Assembly: GCF_001280125.1 (NCBI RefSeq)
Contig: NZ_LGEG01000114.1
Coordinates: 62,001-126,000 of the forward strand
Length of the DNA: 64,000 nucleotides
Direction: 5' to 3'
Source of the DNA: Streptomyces sp. NRRL F-6492
Lineage (GTDB): Bacteria; Actinomycetota; Actinomycetes; Streptomycetales; Streptomycetaceae
A program made the position numbers and the translations under genes. The notes beneath the pieces were generated by a model. It saw only the letters and a list, made by a program, of their open reading frames with translations, made no database searches and was not told the DNA's origin. Numbering within the stretch: position 1 is the stretch's first letter; each line of letters opens with the position of its first letter. Shown here one piece after another: positions 26,310-34,150 of the stretch.

Positions 26310-27172
26310 AGACGGTTTCCTTCCACGGTTTCCGGCAGGTGGCGGGTCAGATACGAGGTGAGGGCATCGAGCTGCTTGGTGCCCAGCCCCGCGTACTGGT
26401 CGGCGGGCAGGTGCAGGGAGCGCCGGTAGAGGGGGCGGGCCCGGTAGGTGCGGCGTGTGGTGTGGAAGGTGAGGGGTTCGTCGGTGGCCTGGCCCGAGGG
26501 GTGGGCGCCGTCGCTCGCGTCGGCGGTGAGCAGGTTTTCGGGGACGGGCAGGGTGTGCAGGGGCCGGTCGGAGATGAACTCGATCCCGGCCGGCGCCGGG
26601 GCGGTTGCGGCCAGGGGGAGGTGGATGAGGTGGTGCAGGGCGTTGTTGGTGCGTGCCAGGAGAAGGGGGCCTTCCGGCGGGCAGGAGCGGCGGCCGAGGT
26701 AGAGCGGCCACTGCGGGAAACGCAGGGCGTTTTCGCAGCGCGCGAGGAGGTCGTGGGCGTCGGTGCGTTCGATTTCAGTGGTGTGGGGTGTGGTGAGGGC
26801 GATGGTGAAGGCGGCGTCGGCGAGGTAGTGGCGGTGGGTGAGGAGGGTGGTGGTCTCGCCGCTGCGTTTCTTGCCCTCGGCGGTGGTGACGGTGGCTTTG
26901 GCGGGCAGGCCGCCGCCGACGGTGTGCAGGTCGCGCAGGCGCACGCCGGGCCGGTCGGCCCGCACGGTCAAAGACAGGCGGGTCAGGTCGGCGATGGACT
27001 CGCCGCGGCGCCGGCCGAGTGCGGCGGCCAGCAGCCCGATGACTCCGGAGCGGGTGGGGAAGGCGGCGGTGTCGCGGTCGGTGAAGTGGCTGTGTTCGCC
27101 CCAGGACTGCAAGGGGCCCGCCAGTCGGAGCAGCAGGCCCGGCTCGGGCAGGGGAAGAGTGGGGCTGCTCAT
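26306..27172 (-). CDS. cas5e: Cascade subunit Cas5e (CasD)
   Basis: A 288-residue protein starting at an ATG that overlaps the cas7 stop by 4 nt. Cas5e caps the 5' handle of the crRNA in Cascade. LLLRLAGPLQSWGEHSHFTD and FPTRSGVIGLLAAALGRRRG are the family's N-terminal RAMP signature; HTVGGGLPAKA and the RHYLADAAFTIAL segment follow, and the C-terminus carries the RTYRARPLYRRSLHLP loop. Slightly longer than the E. coli protein because of a Pro/Ala-rich stretch around residues 190-235. Translationally coupled at both ends, so it is made with its Cascade partners. Confidence 0.96.
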   Translation of the reverse strand: MSSPTLPLPEPGLLLRLAGPLQSWGEHSHFTDRDTAAFPTRSGVIGLLAAALGRRRGESIADLTRLSLTVRADRPGVRLRDLHTVGGGLPAKATVTTAEGKKRSGETTTLLTHRHYLADAAFTIALTTPHTTEIERTDAHDLLARCENALRFPQWPLYLGRRSCPPEGPLLLARTNNALHHLIHLPLAATAPAPAGIEFISDRPLHTLPVPENLLTADASDGAHPSGQATDEPLTFHTTRRTYRARPLYRRSLHLPADQYAGLGTKQLDALTSYLTRHLPETVEGNRL

Positions 27173-28347
27173 GCGCCGGCTCCGGACGGTGCGGGGCTGA
27201 GCGCGGTGGCCAGGGCGGTCTCCAGGAGCTCGTCGAGGGAGCCGTAGCGGATGCCGAGGCCGGGCAGGTCCTTGCCGCTGATGCTGAGGAAGCCGGAGGT
27301 GAGGATCCGCGTGTTTCCGAGCATGGTGTTGGCCGCCTGGGCGTAGGCGCTGAGGTGGTCGGCGGAGGGCTCGGCGAAACCGCTGGTTTCGGTGGCGCGG
27401 ACCGGCTTTTCGAAGGCCGCCGCGTAGGAGACGGGACGGTCGGCCCGCACGGAGAGGTGGATCAGGCTGGGCAGGGTGTGCGGCGCGGTGGAGTTCTTCT
27501 TGGCGTGCGGCACCGATTCGATGAAGGCGGACAGGAAGGCTGCGGTGAGCTCGCGCAGCGCGTCCGGTTCGTCGCCGATGTTCGCCGCCAGGTCACGCAG
27601 GTCGACGGTGGCGAACCGGTAGAAGGTGCCGGCACTGTACTCGGCGTGCCCCATGTGACCGCTGCCGGTGCTGTCCTTCCAGACCGCGGTGATGTCGTCG
27701 ACCGCGCTGAAGTAGTCCACCTCGACGTCGGTGGTGTGGGTGGTCAGGGCGTGGGCGACCTGGACGGCGCCGTCGACGCCGGCTTCGTCGACCTCGGCGA
27801 GCATCCGGCCGAACAGGTTGATCACCCCGTTGCGGGAGCGCAGGATCGCCTCGATGCGCTCCTTGGGCAGCACGCTCTTGTCCGCAGGCTTCTTGATGTC
27901 CTTGGCCGCCTCCAGCAGCGGCTGGAACTCCTCGGCGAGGTCGGCGAGTTCCCCGACGGCCGTCTCGGGGACGTAGACCATGGCGTTGGTCAGGACCTTG
28001 TTGGGGACGATCTCCTTGTCCTTGTTCTTGGCCAGTTCGAACTTGATGCTGCTGCCCGCCGCGAGGTGCCCGCCGGCCCGCAGCGCCAGGCCGGCCTCCC
28101 ATCCTCGCTCCTGCAGTTCGCTCGCGACCCGCTCACCGATGCGCCGGGTGCGCAGGGCGGCCTGCCCGATGTGGGTCTGGAAGTCCTCGCGGGCCGCGCG
28201 CTTCCAGCACTGGCTGCTGACCCGCGTACGCAGCGTGCCGCCGTACTGCACGGTCTTGACGGCGTTGGCGTCGTCCCGGTTCAGATTCGAGAACGGGATG
28301 GGGTGAAGGACGTGGACGTCGATGAAGCGGGCGGTGCTCGATGTCAT
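27169..28347 (-). CDS. cas7e: Cascade backbone subunit Cas7e (CasC/Cse4)
   Basis: A 392-residue protein starting MTSSTARFIDVHVLHPIPFS. Six copies normally polymerise along the spacer part of the crRNA. The signature SNLNRDDANAVKTVQYGGTL and RTRVSSQCWKRAAR is present near the N-terminus, followed by the thumb region and DYFSAVDDITAV, GHMGHAEYSAGTFYRFATVD, then RADRPVSYAAAFEKPVRA. The length is normal for Cse4-type Cas7. The start lies 80 bp after the cse2 stop, the only real gap inside the distal operon; it might hold a weak separate ribosome entry but no promoter that I can define. Confidence 0.96.
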   Translation of the reverse strand: MTSSTARFIDVHVLHPIPFSNLNRDDANAVKTVQYGGTLRTRVSSQCWKRAAREDFQTHIGQAALRTRRIGERVASELQERGWEAGLALRAGGHLAAGSSIKFELAKNKDKEIVPNKVLTNAMVYVPETAVGELADLAEEFQPLLEAAKDIKKPADKSVLPKERIEAILRSRNGVINLFGRMLAEVDEAGVDGAVQVAHALTTHTTDVEVDYFSAVDDITAVWKDSTGSGHMGHAEYSAGTFYRFATVDLRDLAANIGDEPDALRELTAAFLSAFIESVPHAKKNSTAPHTLPSLIHLSVRADRPVSYAAAFEKPVRATETSGFAEPSADHLSAYAQAANTMLGNTRILTSGFLSISGKDLPGLGIRYGSLDELLETALATALSPAPSGAGA

Positions 28348-28427
28348 GGCTGATCGCATTCTTGGGTGAGGGTGATGGCGGTGTGCAGTGGAAGGGTCGG
28401 TCGTGGACAGCTCGGCGAGGGGTTGAG

Positions 28428-29201
28428 TTACGTGGCGCCGTTCAGGAGGTCGTTCTCGTCCTCCTGGTTGCTCTTTTTGTTGCGGTTTTCATCGGTCTGC
28501 CGGTAGTAGTCCTGGAGCCAGCGGCGGCTGATGCGTCCTGAGAACGTCGGCCAGGCGATCAGGTCCTCCATCAGCCGGACCCAGTCGACATCGGTGTCGG
28601 TCTGCCTCAGGTGGCGCACGGTGGCCGGCAGGTGGCGGTGGAGCCCGGCGGCGCTCTGCCGGGTCAGCAGGTGCAGCCGGGCCTCGGCGGCGGAGACGCG
28701 CATCTCGCGTTCACGTCCGGGGCCCTCGACGACGGCCTGAGCGAGGCAGTAGCCCAGGCTCCGGCCCCAGCGTTCGGCCGGCTCGAACTGCCCGCCCCTG
28801 TCTGCCGCCACGGAGCCGAGGTCATCGGCCACAGAACCCGAGGGGGCGTCCGTTGCCTGCGGTTGTTCTCCGGCTGCTTCGGGGCCCGGAACGGATTCCC
28901 CCTCTTCGGCGGTGTCGTCCACGTCGTCTTCGGTGGCGAACGTGTACCGCGGCCGGTCGGCGATCATCGAGGCGACCAGGTAGTAGGCGCGCTCTTCCGT
29001 CTCGGGAACATGGCGTTGACGGGGAAGCCAGGGCGCCACGATCCGGTGCATCGGGCGCACGTGGTCCAGGTCCCGGCGCAGGCCTGCGCGCAGTGCGCTG
29101 CGGATTCCGGGGTCGCGGCACGCGTCCGTGATCCAGGCGACGTACTTGTGCAGGTGCTCTCGACGAACGTCAGCAGCCGTTCGTGGTGACTCGGTGGTCA
29201 T
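28428..29201 (-). CDS. cse2: Cascade small subunit Cse2 (CasB/Cas11e)
   Basis: A 257-residue protein whose ATG overlaps the cse1 stop by 4 nt. Two Cse2 copies stabilise the R-loop in Cascade. The conserved helices are RSALRAGLRRDLDHVRPMHR, HVPETEERAYYLVASMIADR, FEPAERWGRSLGYCL and HLLTRQSAAGLHRHLPATVR, ending with ISRRWLQDYYRQ. It is longer than most (about 160-200 residues) because of an acidic Asp/Glu/Pro linker at about residues 92-145 (DDVDDTAEEGESVPGPEAAG and so on). The insertion lies between helices and looks disordered, so function should be kept. Confidence 0.94.
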   Translation of the reverse strand: MTTESPRTAADVRREHLHKYVAWITDACRDPGIRSALRAGLRRDLDHVRPMHRIVAPWLPRQRHVPETEERAYYLVASMIADRPRYTFATEDDVDDTAEEGESVPGPEAAGEQPQATDAPSGSVADDLGSVAADRGGQFEPAERWGRSLGYCLAQAVVEGPGREREMRVSAAEARLHLLTRQSAAGLHRHLPATVRHLRQTDTDVDWVRLMEDLIAWPTFSGRISRRWLQDYYRQTDENRNKKSNQEDENDLLNGAT

Positions 29202-30832
29202 ACGGAAACTCCCTGATCCGATCCGGTGGGCTCAAGGCCGGAACCGGCTGTGCTGCCGCTTCCGGCGCCCTTGGTGGTGCGCCGGCCCCCGTACAACTCG
29301 GCACGCGCCTCGGCGACAGCCCTGGCACCGCGCACATGGGACGTGAGAGGTGCGGTGACCGTGTCGTAGCTTTTTTGCGCCAGGGCGAGGAAGGCTTCGC
29401 GTGTCGCCTTTCGGTCCAGCCCGGCGTCGAGCGAGGCCGAGGAGCGGTCGAGCCTGCGGTAGCGCGCCCAGAACTCCGTCTCGGCCTGCGGCCAGTAGCG
29501 GGCGCCGGCCTCGGCGGACCAGGTGGAGTGCTCCGCCTTGGGGTCGTTGACGTAGAGGGCCCAAGCTTTGCGTACCGCGCGCTCCAGCCTGCGGCCGTAC
29601 AGCTCACCGAGCCGGCGCAGTCGGCCCACCGCAGCTTCGGTGCGCGGAGCGTCTTCCTCCACGAAGCCCAGCAGGGGCGGGGTGGACCCCTCGACGAACT
29701 GTCGGTCCTTGGCCTGGCCCTCCTGCTCGAACCCCAAAGCTCTTACCCGCAGTGTCTCGGCAACCTCGAAGGCGGTGTTGAACACCTTCGGCCGTCGCGG
29801 TTGCGCCGGCCCGCCCGCCTCGTACAGCAGCAGGGCGTCCACATCACGCCACAGCGCCCGCCCGGAGTCGGCGGGCCGCGGGTAGCGGTTGCCCTGCTGA
29901 CTGATCTGCCAGATCAGGTAGGCGTCGTCCCGGGGGAGACGCTCGCCGCGATAGGCCCACGTGATGAACGCATCCGCTACCACGCCTTCCTGTTCCTTAT
30001 CGGCCACGAGCAGCAGGGCGTGCGAGGAGCAGGCGGTGAGCAGCGCCAGCGGGCCGGTCCTGTCGGCGGGCGGGGTCTCGGGGTCGGGCAGCTCCTCCCA
30101 CTCCCACGGACACAAGTCGACCTCACGGCGGACCGTGGCCTGGGGCGGGGTGAGTCCTGCCAGGAGGGTCTGGAAGAGGGTTTCACCCTCGGGGTGGTAG
30201 GAAAGCGCGGTCCGCAGCGGGCCAGCGGTGGCACTGGCGCTCTTCACACCTCCCACCTCACGGGCCGAGCAGCGGCCGGAGGGCCCGTAGAAGTGCCAGA
30301 CCAGCAGATTGAGAACGGCCTCGGACACCGTCGGGAGCGTGGGGGACGAGGGGTTGACGTGGGTGAACCAGGAGTGGTTGTTGCCGGCGGGCCGGGTCAC
30401 GATCAGCTTGTTCACCCCCGCGGTATTGCCGGCGTCGCACTGTTCCACCAGACGCGGGTCCTGCATCCAGGGCCGCCCCCCTTCCTCGTCGAAGACGAAG
30501 AAGCGGTGCCACCACGTGGCGAAGTACTCCTCGACCGCCACAGCGGGCAGCCGTCCCGCCTCGACCACGTCCATACGGCGCTCACCCCAGTCACCGGGGC
30601 CCCTCTCGTCGAGCCGGGTCACCCGCGCGGTCAGGGCGTACAGGATGCGCAGCAGCGCCGAGTGCGCGGGCGGTTCGGCGACCGCCAGGCCCGTGATCTC
30701 GTGGCTGCGCAGCAGCAGCTCGCGAAAGCCCAGCATCCCGGGAAGGGGCTCGGAGTTACTGCTTCGCGCGTGGGACGCCCAGATGACCGGGAAGAGCGGT
30801 TCTTCCGCTGTGCTGTGCGAACGTGCGGGCAT
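29198..30832 (-). CDS. cse1: Cascade large subunit Cse1 (CasA/Cas8e)
   Basis: A 544-residue protein. The ATG at 30832 (MPARSHSTAEEPLFPVIW) follows GAGAGG at short spacing; a TTG one codon upstream is possible. Cse1 recognises the PAM and recruits Cas3. Family landmarks are GFRELLLRSHEITGLAVAEP, the FFVFDEEGGRPWMQDP segment, and AGVNKLIVTRPAGNNHSWFT, which matches the PAM-recognition/L1-loop region with NNHSWF. They are followed by AVLNLLVWHFYGPSGRCSAR and the C-terminal four-helix bundle. It starts 226 bp after the cas3 stop, so a separate promoter is likely. Confidence 0.95.
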   Translation of the reverse strand: MPARSHSTAEEPLFPVIWASHARSSNSEPLPGMLGFRELLLRSHEITGLAVAEPPAHSALLRILYALTARVTRLDERGPGDWGERRMDVVEAGRLPAVAVEEYFATWWHRFFVFDEEGGRPWMQDPRLVEQCDAGNTAGVNKLIVTRPAGNNHSWFTHVNPSSPTLPTVSEAVLNLLVWHFYGPSGRCSAREVGGVKSASATAGPLRTALSYHPEGETLFQTLLAGLTPPQATVRREVDLCPWEWEELPDPETPPADRTGPLALLTACSSHALLLVADKEQEGVVADAFITWAYRGERLPRDDAYLIWQISQQGNRYPRPADSGRALWRDVDALLLYEAGGPAQPRRPKVFNTAFEVAETLRVRALGFEQEGQAKDRQFVEGSTPPLLGFVEEDAPRTEAAVGRLRRLGELYGRRLERAVRKAWALYVNDPKAEHSTWSAEAGARYWPQAETEFWARYRRLDRSSASLDAGLDRKATREAFLALAQKSYDTVTAPLTSHVRGARAVAEARAELYGGRRTTKGAGSGSTAGSGLEPTGSDQGVSV

Positions 30833-31058
30833 CAATGCCTCTCAGGAGTCACAATGCGATGGGGTCTTCGTGCAGACGGAGGTGACTCGCCTGCTGCTAC
30901 CGGAGCGACCGGGTCAACCCACCCCCGCTGCCCGCGCGAGCGGGCGTACCATCCGGCGGAGGAGCACCCCCCTTCGGCCAGAAGGGTGATGCGTGTCGCG
31001 CTGAATGAATCTCACTAAGCCTGCCGCTACTGAAAAAGCGCTTGGAGGTAACTGGCCT
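30833..31058 (-). promoter_or_regulatory. cas3-cse1 intergenic region with two hairpins and a repeat-like split sequence
   Basis: 226 bp between cas3 stop and cse1 start. On the minus strand 30915-30967 reads GTGCTCCTCCGC, 27 bases, then GCGGGGGTGGGTTG, resembling the two halves of the CRISPR repeat with an inserted hairpin GCCCGCTCGCGCGGGC. A second hairpin, CCCTTCTGGCCGAAGGG, lies at about 30972-30988. An AT-richer stretch (CTTTTTCAGTAG, TTAGTGAGATTC) at 30995-31045 could be the promoter of the Cascade operon. Confidence 0.45.
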
Positions 31059-33926
31059 TTAACTGATCTCAAGGCCCACCGATGAGACAGAAATTGATCG
31101 TTTTCCGTGGCGCCCGCGCCAGCTCGTACCGTCCGGCTCACGGTTGACGGCCACCAGGGTGAGTTCGCGGAGAGCCGCCTGCTTCTCCCAGCCGGCGGGA
31201 TGAGGCAGGCCTTCGCCCTCAGGCAGCCACGACCCCGGAACGGGAGCGACCCACGACATGATCAAGCCCAGCTCCTCATGCGTGGGCGTCGATCTGCGCG
31301 TCAGGGCGGACAGGCTCAAGGCGCCTTCCTCGTCGAGGGTGAGCTCGCCACCGGGCTGGGTGTACAACAGCAGTACGCGTCCGGTGTCCGCTCCCAGCCG
31401 GGTCGTCAGCAGCTCTTCGGTCACACCGTCCTGAACCTCGCTGAGCCTGCCGAGATTGCCTTCGACATCGTGCGGCGCGCAGATCGTGGTTACCCGGGCC
31501 AGATGCGACTCGGCTGTCTCCTTCGCGGCGCGCTCCAGATCCATCCGCACCAGTTCCCGCTTCACCGCCGCATCCAGACCGTCGACGAAGTCCGCCGCGT
31601 ACACGGCGTCGACCAGCCGCTGCACATCGCCGGGAACCGCTATCCCGCCCCCCTGCTCCCGGCGCAGCAACTCCGCGGTACGCACTAGCAGCCCGTGGTC
31701 GTACACCGCACCCCAGGTCGGCGGAACCTTCGTACGGCCCTCACTGTCCACCGGCTCCAGGACCACCAGCTTGGGACGGTCCTCCGCCTGCGCCCAGGAA
31801 GGCCGCCCCTCCGGTCCCCGCCGGTGCCGCCGACCGCGGCCCACCCGCTGCAACAACTGGGCGAGCGGGGCGAGATCACTGACGACGAGGTCGAAGTCGA
31901 AATCCAGCGACTGCTCGACCACCTGGGTCGCCACCAGGATCGAGCCCGCACGCACCCTCATCTCCTCGCCCACAGCGGGCTTGCCGTATGCCTTCTCGCA
32001 CTCCCGGCTGATCCGCTGACGCTCCCGGGCCTGGTAGCGCGAGTGCAGAAGCCGCAGTCCTCCCTCCCGCCGGGCCAGTTCGGGAAACGCCGCACACAAA
32101 TCCCGGTAGGTCGCCTGGGCTTCGGCAACCGTCGTACAGCACACCAGGGCGGTCCCGCCCCCGTCGGCGACCGGCCGCAACTGCGCCCGCAGCCGTTCGC
32201 GCCTCCCGCCCCTGCGGACAGCCGAGCCCGGAGCGTCCAGACCGTCCCAGCTCACATCGTGGACCTCGATATCTACGGTCCGCGCCCGCTCGCTCAGCGT
32301 CGCGCGAGGCGTGGACACCTGGCCGCTCGCCGCGTCCGTGAACAGCCAGCCTGGGTAGCACGGCCTAACTTCCACCGGCTCCAGGAAACCGGCGCCCCGC
32401 CGGTAGGCGTTCACCAGCGAACTCGCTGTCGTACCTGTCAGGGTCGCCGACAGCAGCACTACTGGAGCACCGAACGCGCCGAGCCACTCCAGCAACCGGG
32501 TCATCAGGCTGTGCATCCACGGCCCGTACGCGTGCGCCTCGTCGATCACCAGCACCTTGTCCGACACACCCAGCAGACGCAGCACGTTGTACCGCAGCGG
32601 AAGCACACCGGCCAGCACTTGGTCGATCGTCCCCGTCCCCAACGGCGCGAGAAGGCCGCGCTTCGGCCCACGCAGCCAGGTTCCGGCAGCAGTCGCCGTA
32701 CTTCGCTCCGCGACCACCGCATCATCACTGACCTTCGTGGCAGCCGGGTTTGAGGGGTCGTTGTAGGCGGGGCTGAGCCATGCCATGGAGTGCAGAAGCG
32801 TCAGCGCACGCTCCCCGTACAACGCCTGATTGGCGAAGGCGGCCACCCGAGGGAACATGCCGTCCGCCGTCGCCATCGTCGGCAGCGCGAAGTACAGTCC
32901 CCGTGCCCCCGACACCCGTCCGAGCACCGCGGCCGCATACAGCGCTGCCTCGGTCTTTCCGTCACCGGTAGGGGCCGTGACCAACAGCAGACCGGAACCA
33001 CGCTCCGCCGCCAGCCGGGGGAGATGTTCCACCAGGTCTTGCTGCAGGGGATTGGGCGAGAACGGGAACATCCCCTCAAACTGCTGCAGGGCGAAATCCG
33101 CCCGGCCCAGATGTGCGGCCCTGACCACGCCGGAAGCGGCGTAAGACGCTCGCGCCCAGTGCTCGTTCAGTGCCTGGGGCGTCGCCTTCCACCCCGTCGC
33201 CGGCAAGAGCGGCTTGATCCAGTCGGTCTGGCTCGCCAGCCAGTCCGCCACTACGATCAGACCGGCCACGACAACCGAGAGCTCAGCCGGCAGTCCGCCT
33301 TTCGGCAAGGCCACCGCCCCCACCACCCGCCTCAGCTCGATGAAGTGCTGACGACGCTGCTCTGCCCAGCCCTGCTCACCAAGTCCCGGCGCGTGCACGC
33401 TACCGGCACTCAGCTTCCGCTTCAGCAACGGCTGTCCGAACACGCCGTGATGACCACCGAGCAACTGGGCCACCTGATGACTGACCGCCCGCCGCATCCG
33501 GTTGAGATCACCCGGATAGCCGATCTCGTCCAGGAGCAGGGTCACCGCCCAGTGCGTCGCAACTTCATGACGGAAGCAGGTCTCACGCTCAGCTCCCGCA
33601 ACGGCGAAGTACGCCGGCTCCTTCCGCATGGCTGCGAAAGCCGCAGGTACCTGAGCCTGAAACGGCGGCGTGATCTTCCCCAGATCGTGCAACCCGGCCC
33701 AGAACGACAGGACCTGACGTGCCTCCGACTCGGTCAGTTGCAAGGCGTCCGCGATACGCGCACGGACCCGGGAACCCAGCACCACATCCCACAACACCCC
33801 GAACACAGCCGCTGCGTCCAGCAGATGGCAGATGACCGGATAAGGGCGCTCCAAGCCACGTTCCTTCGCCCACAGCCGGCAGTCGGGGCCAGCGGCACAC
33901 ACGGGGACGACATCAGGTTCTGTCAT
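31059..33926 (-). CDS. cas3: CRISPR-associated helicase/nuclease Cas3
   Basis: A 955-residue single-chain Cas3. The HD nuclease domain comes first: H34 in VICHLLDAAAVFG and H80-D81 in FWAGLHDLGK, then HHGVFG near 160. The SF2 helicase follows with Walker A TAPTGDGKTEA at about 317-327, DEAH at 462-465 (VLVIDEAHAYG), SAT at 493-495 and motif VI QRVGRGRRHR near 693-702, plus a C-terminal domain ending in SWRGRHGKRSISVSSVGLEI. All catalytic motifs are kept, so the interference nuclease should be active. First gene of the cas cluster, divergent from array 3 with 224 bp between. The ATG (MTEPDVVPVCAAGPDCRLW) has no strong SD. Confidence 0.96.
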   Translation of the reverse strand: MTEPDVVPVCAAGPDCRLWAKERGLERPYPVICHLLDAAAVFGVLWDVVLGSRVRARIADALQLTESEARQVLSFWAGLHDLGKITPPFQAQVPAAFAAMRKEPAYFAVAGAERETCFRHEVATHWAVTLLLDEIGYPGDLNRMRRAVSHQVAQLLGGHHGVFGQPLLKRKLSAGSVHAPGLGEQGWAEQRRQHFIELRRVVGAVALPKGGLPAELSVVVAGLIVVADWLASQTDWIKPLLPATGWKATPQALNEHWARASYAASGVVRAAHLGRADFALQQFEGMFPFSPNPLQQDLVEHLPRLAAERGSGLLLVTAPTGDGKTEAALYAAAVLGRVSGARGLYFALPTMATADGMFPRVAAFANQALYGERALTLLHSMAWLSPAYNDPSNPAATKVSDDAVVAERSTATAAGTWLRGPKRGLLAPLGTGTIDQVLAGVLPLRYNVLRLLGVSDKVLVIDEAHAYGPWMHSLMTRLLEWLGAFGAPVVLLSATLTGTTASSLVNAYRRGAGFLEPVEVRPCYPGWLFTDAASGQVSTPRATLSERARTVDIEVHDVSWDGLDAPGSAVRRGGRRERLRAQLRPVADGGGTALVCCTTVAEAQATYRDLCAAFPELARREGGLRLLHSRYQARERQRISRECEKAYGKPAVGEEMRVRAGSILVATQVVEQSLDFDFDLVVSDLAPLAQLLQRVGRGRRHRRGPEGRPSWAQAEDRPKLVVLEPVDSEGRTKVPPTWGAVYDHGLLVRTAELLRREQGGGIAVPGDVQRLVDAVYAADFVDGLDAAVKRELVRMDLERAAKETAESHLARVTTICAPHDVEGNLGRLSEVQDGVTEELLTTRLGADTGRVLLLYTQPGGELTLDEEGALSLSALTRRSTPTHEELGLIMSWVAPVPGSWLPEGEGLPHPAGWEKQAALRELTLVAVNREPDGTSWRGRHGKRSISVSSVGLEIS

Positions 33927-34150
33927 GGCATCACAGATAGCAGGCGCCACTGACAACGCACCGATCGACAAATCCTCGTGGTGCAGCGACCGCCTCGGGA
34001 CACTGCAACAGGGCGTATCACTGTGGCTGTTGTCCCGTAGGCTTCACCGTTGTGACCAAGCTCGCGGAGGTAGATGTGCTGGCGTTTCTCTCGCGAGAAA
34101 AGTGTGGTCAAGAAACGGTAAAGCCCTCCTAGAATGCCTGCTCAGGAAGG
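33927..34150. promoter_or_regulatory. leader of array 3 and divergent cas3 promoter region
   Basis: 224 bp between the cas3 start and the first repeat, AT-richer than the surroundings (GAGAAAAGTGTGG and AAGAAACGGTAAAG near 34095-34125). The last 41 bp share 32 bases with the leader end of array 2, including CTAGAAT and TCAGGAAGG at the repeat junction. It should contain the array promoter and the Cas1-Cas2 docking sequence on one side and the cas3 promoter on the other. Confidence 0.8.
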
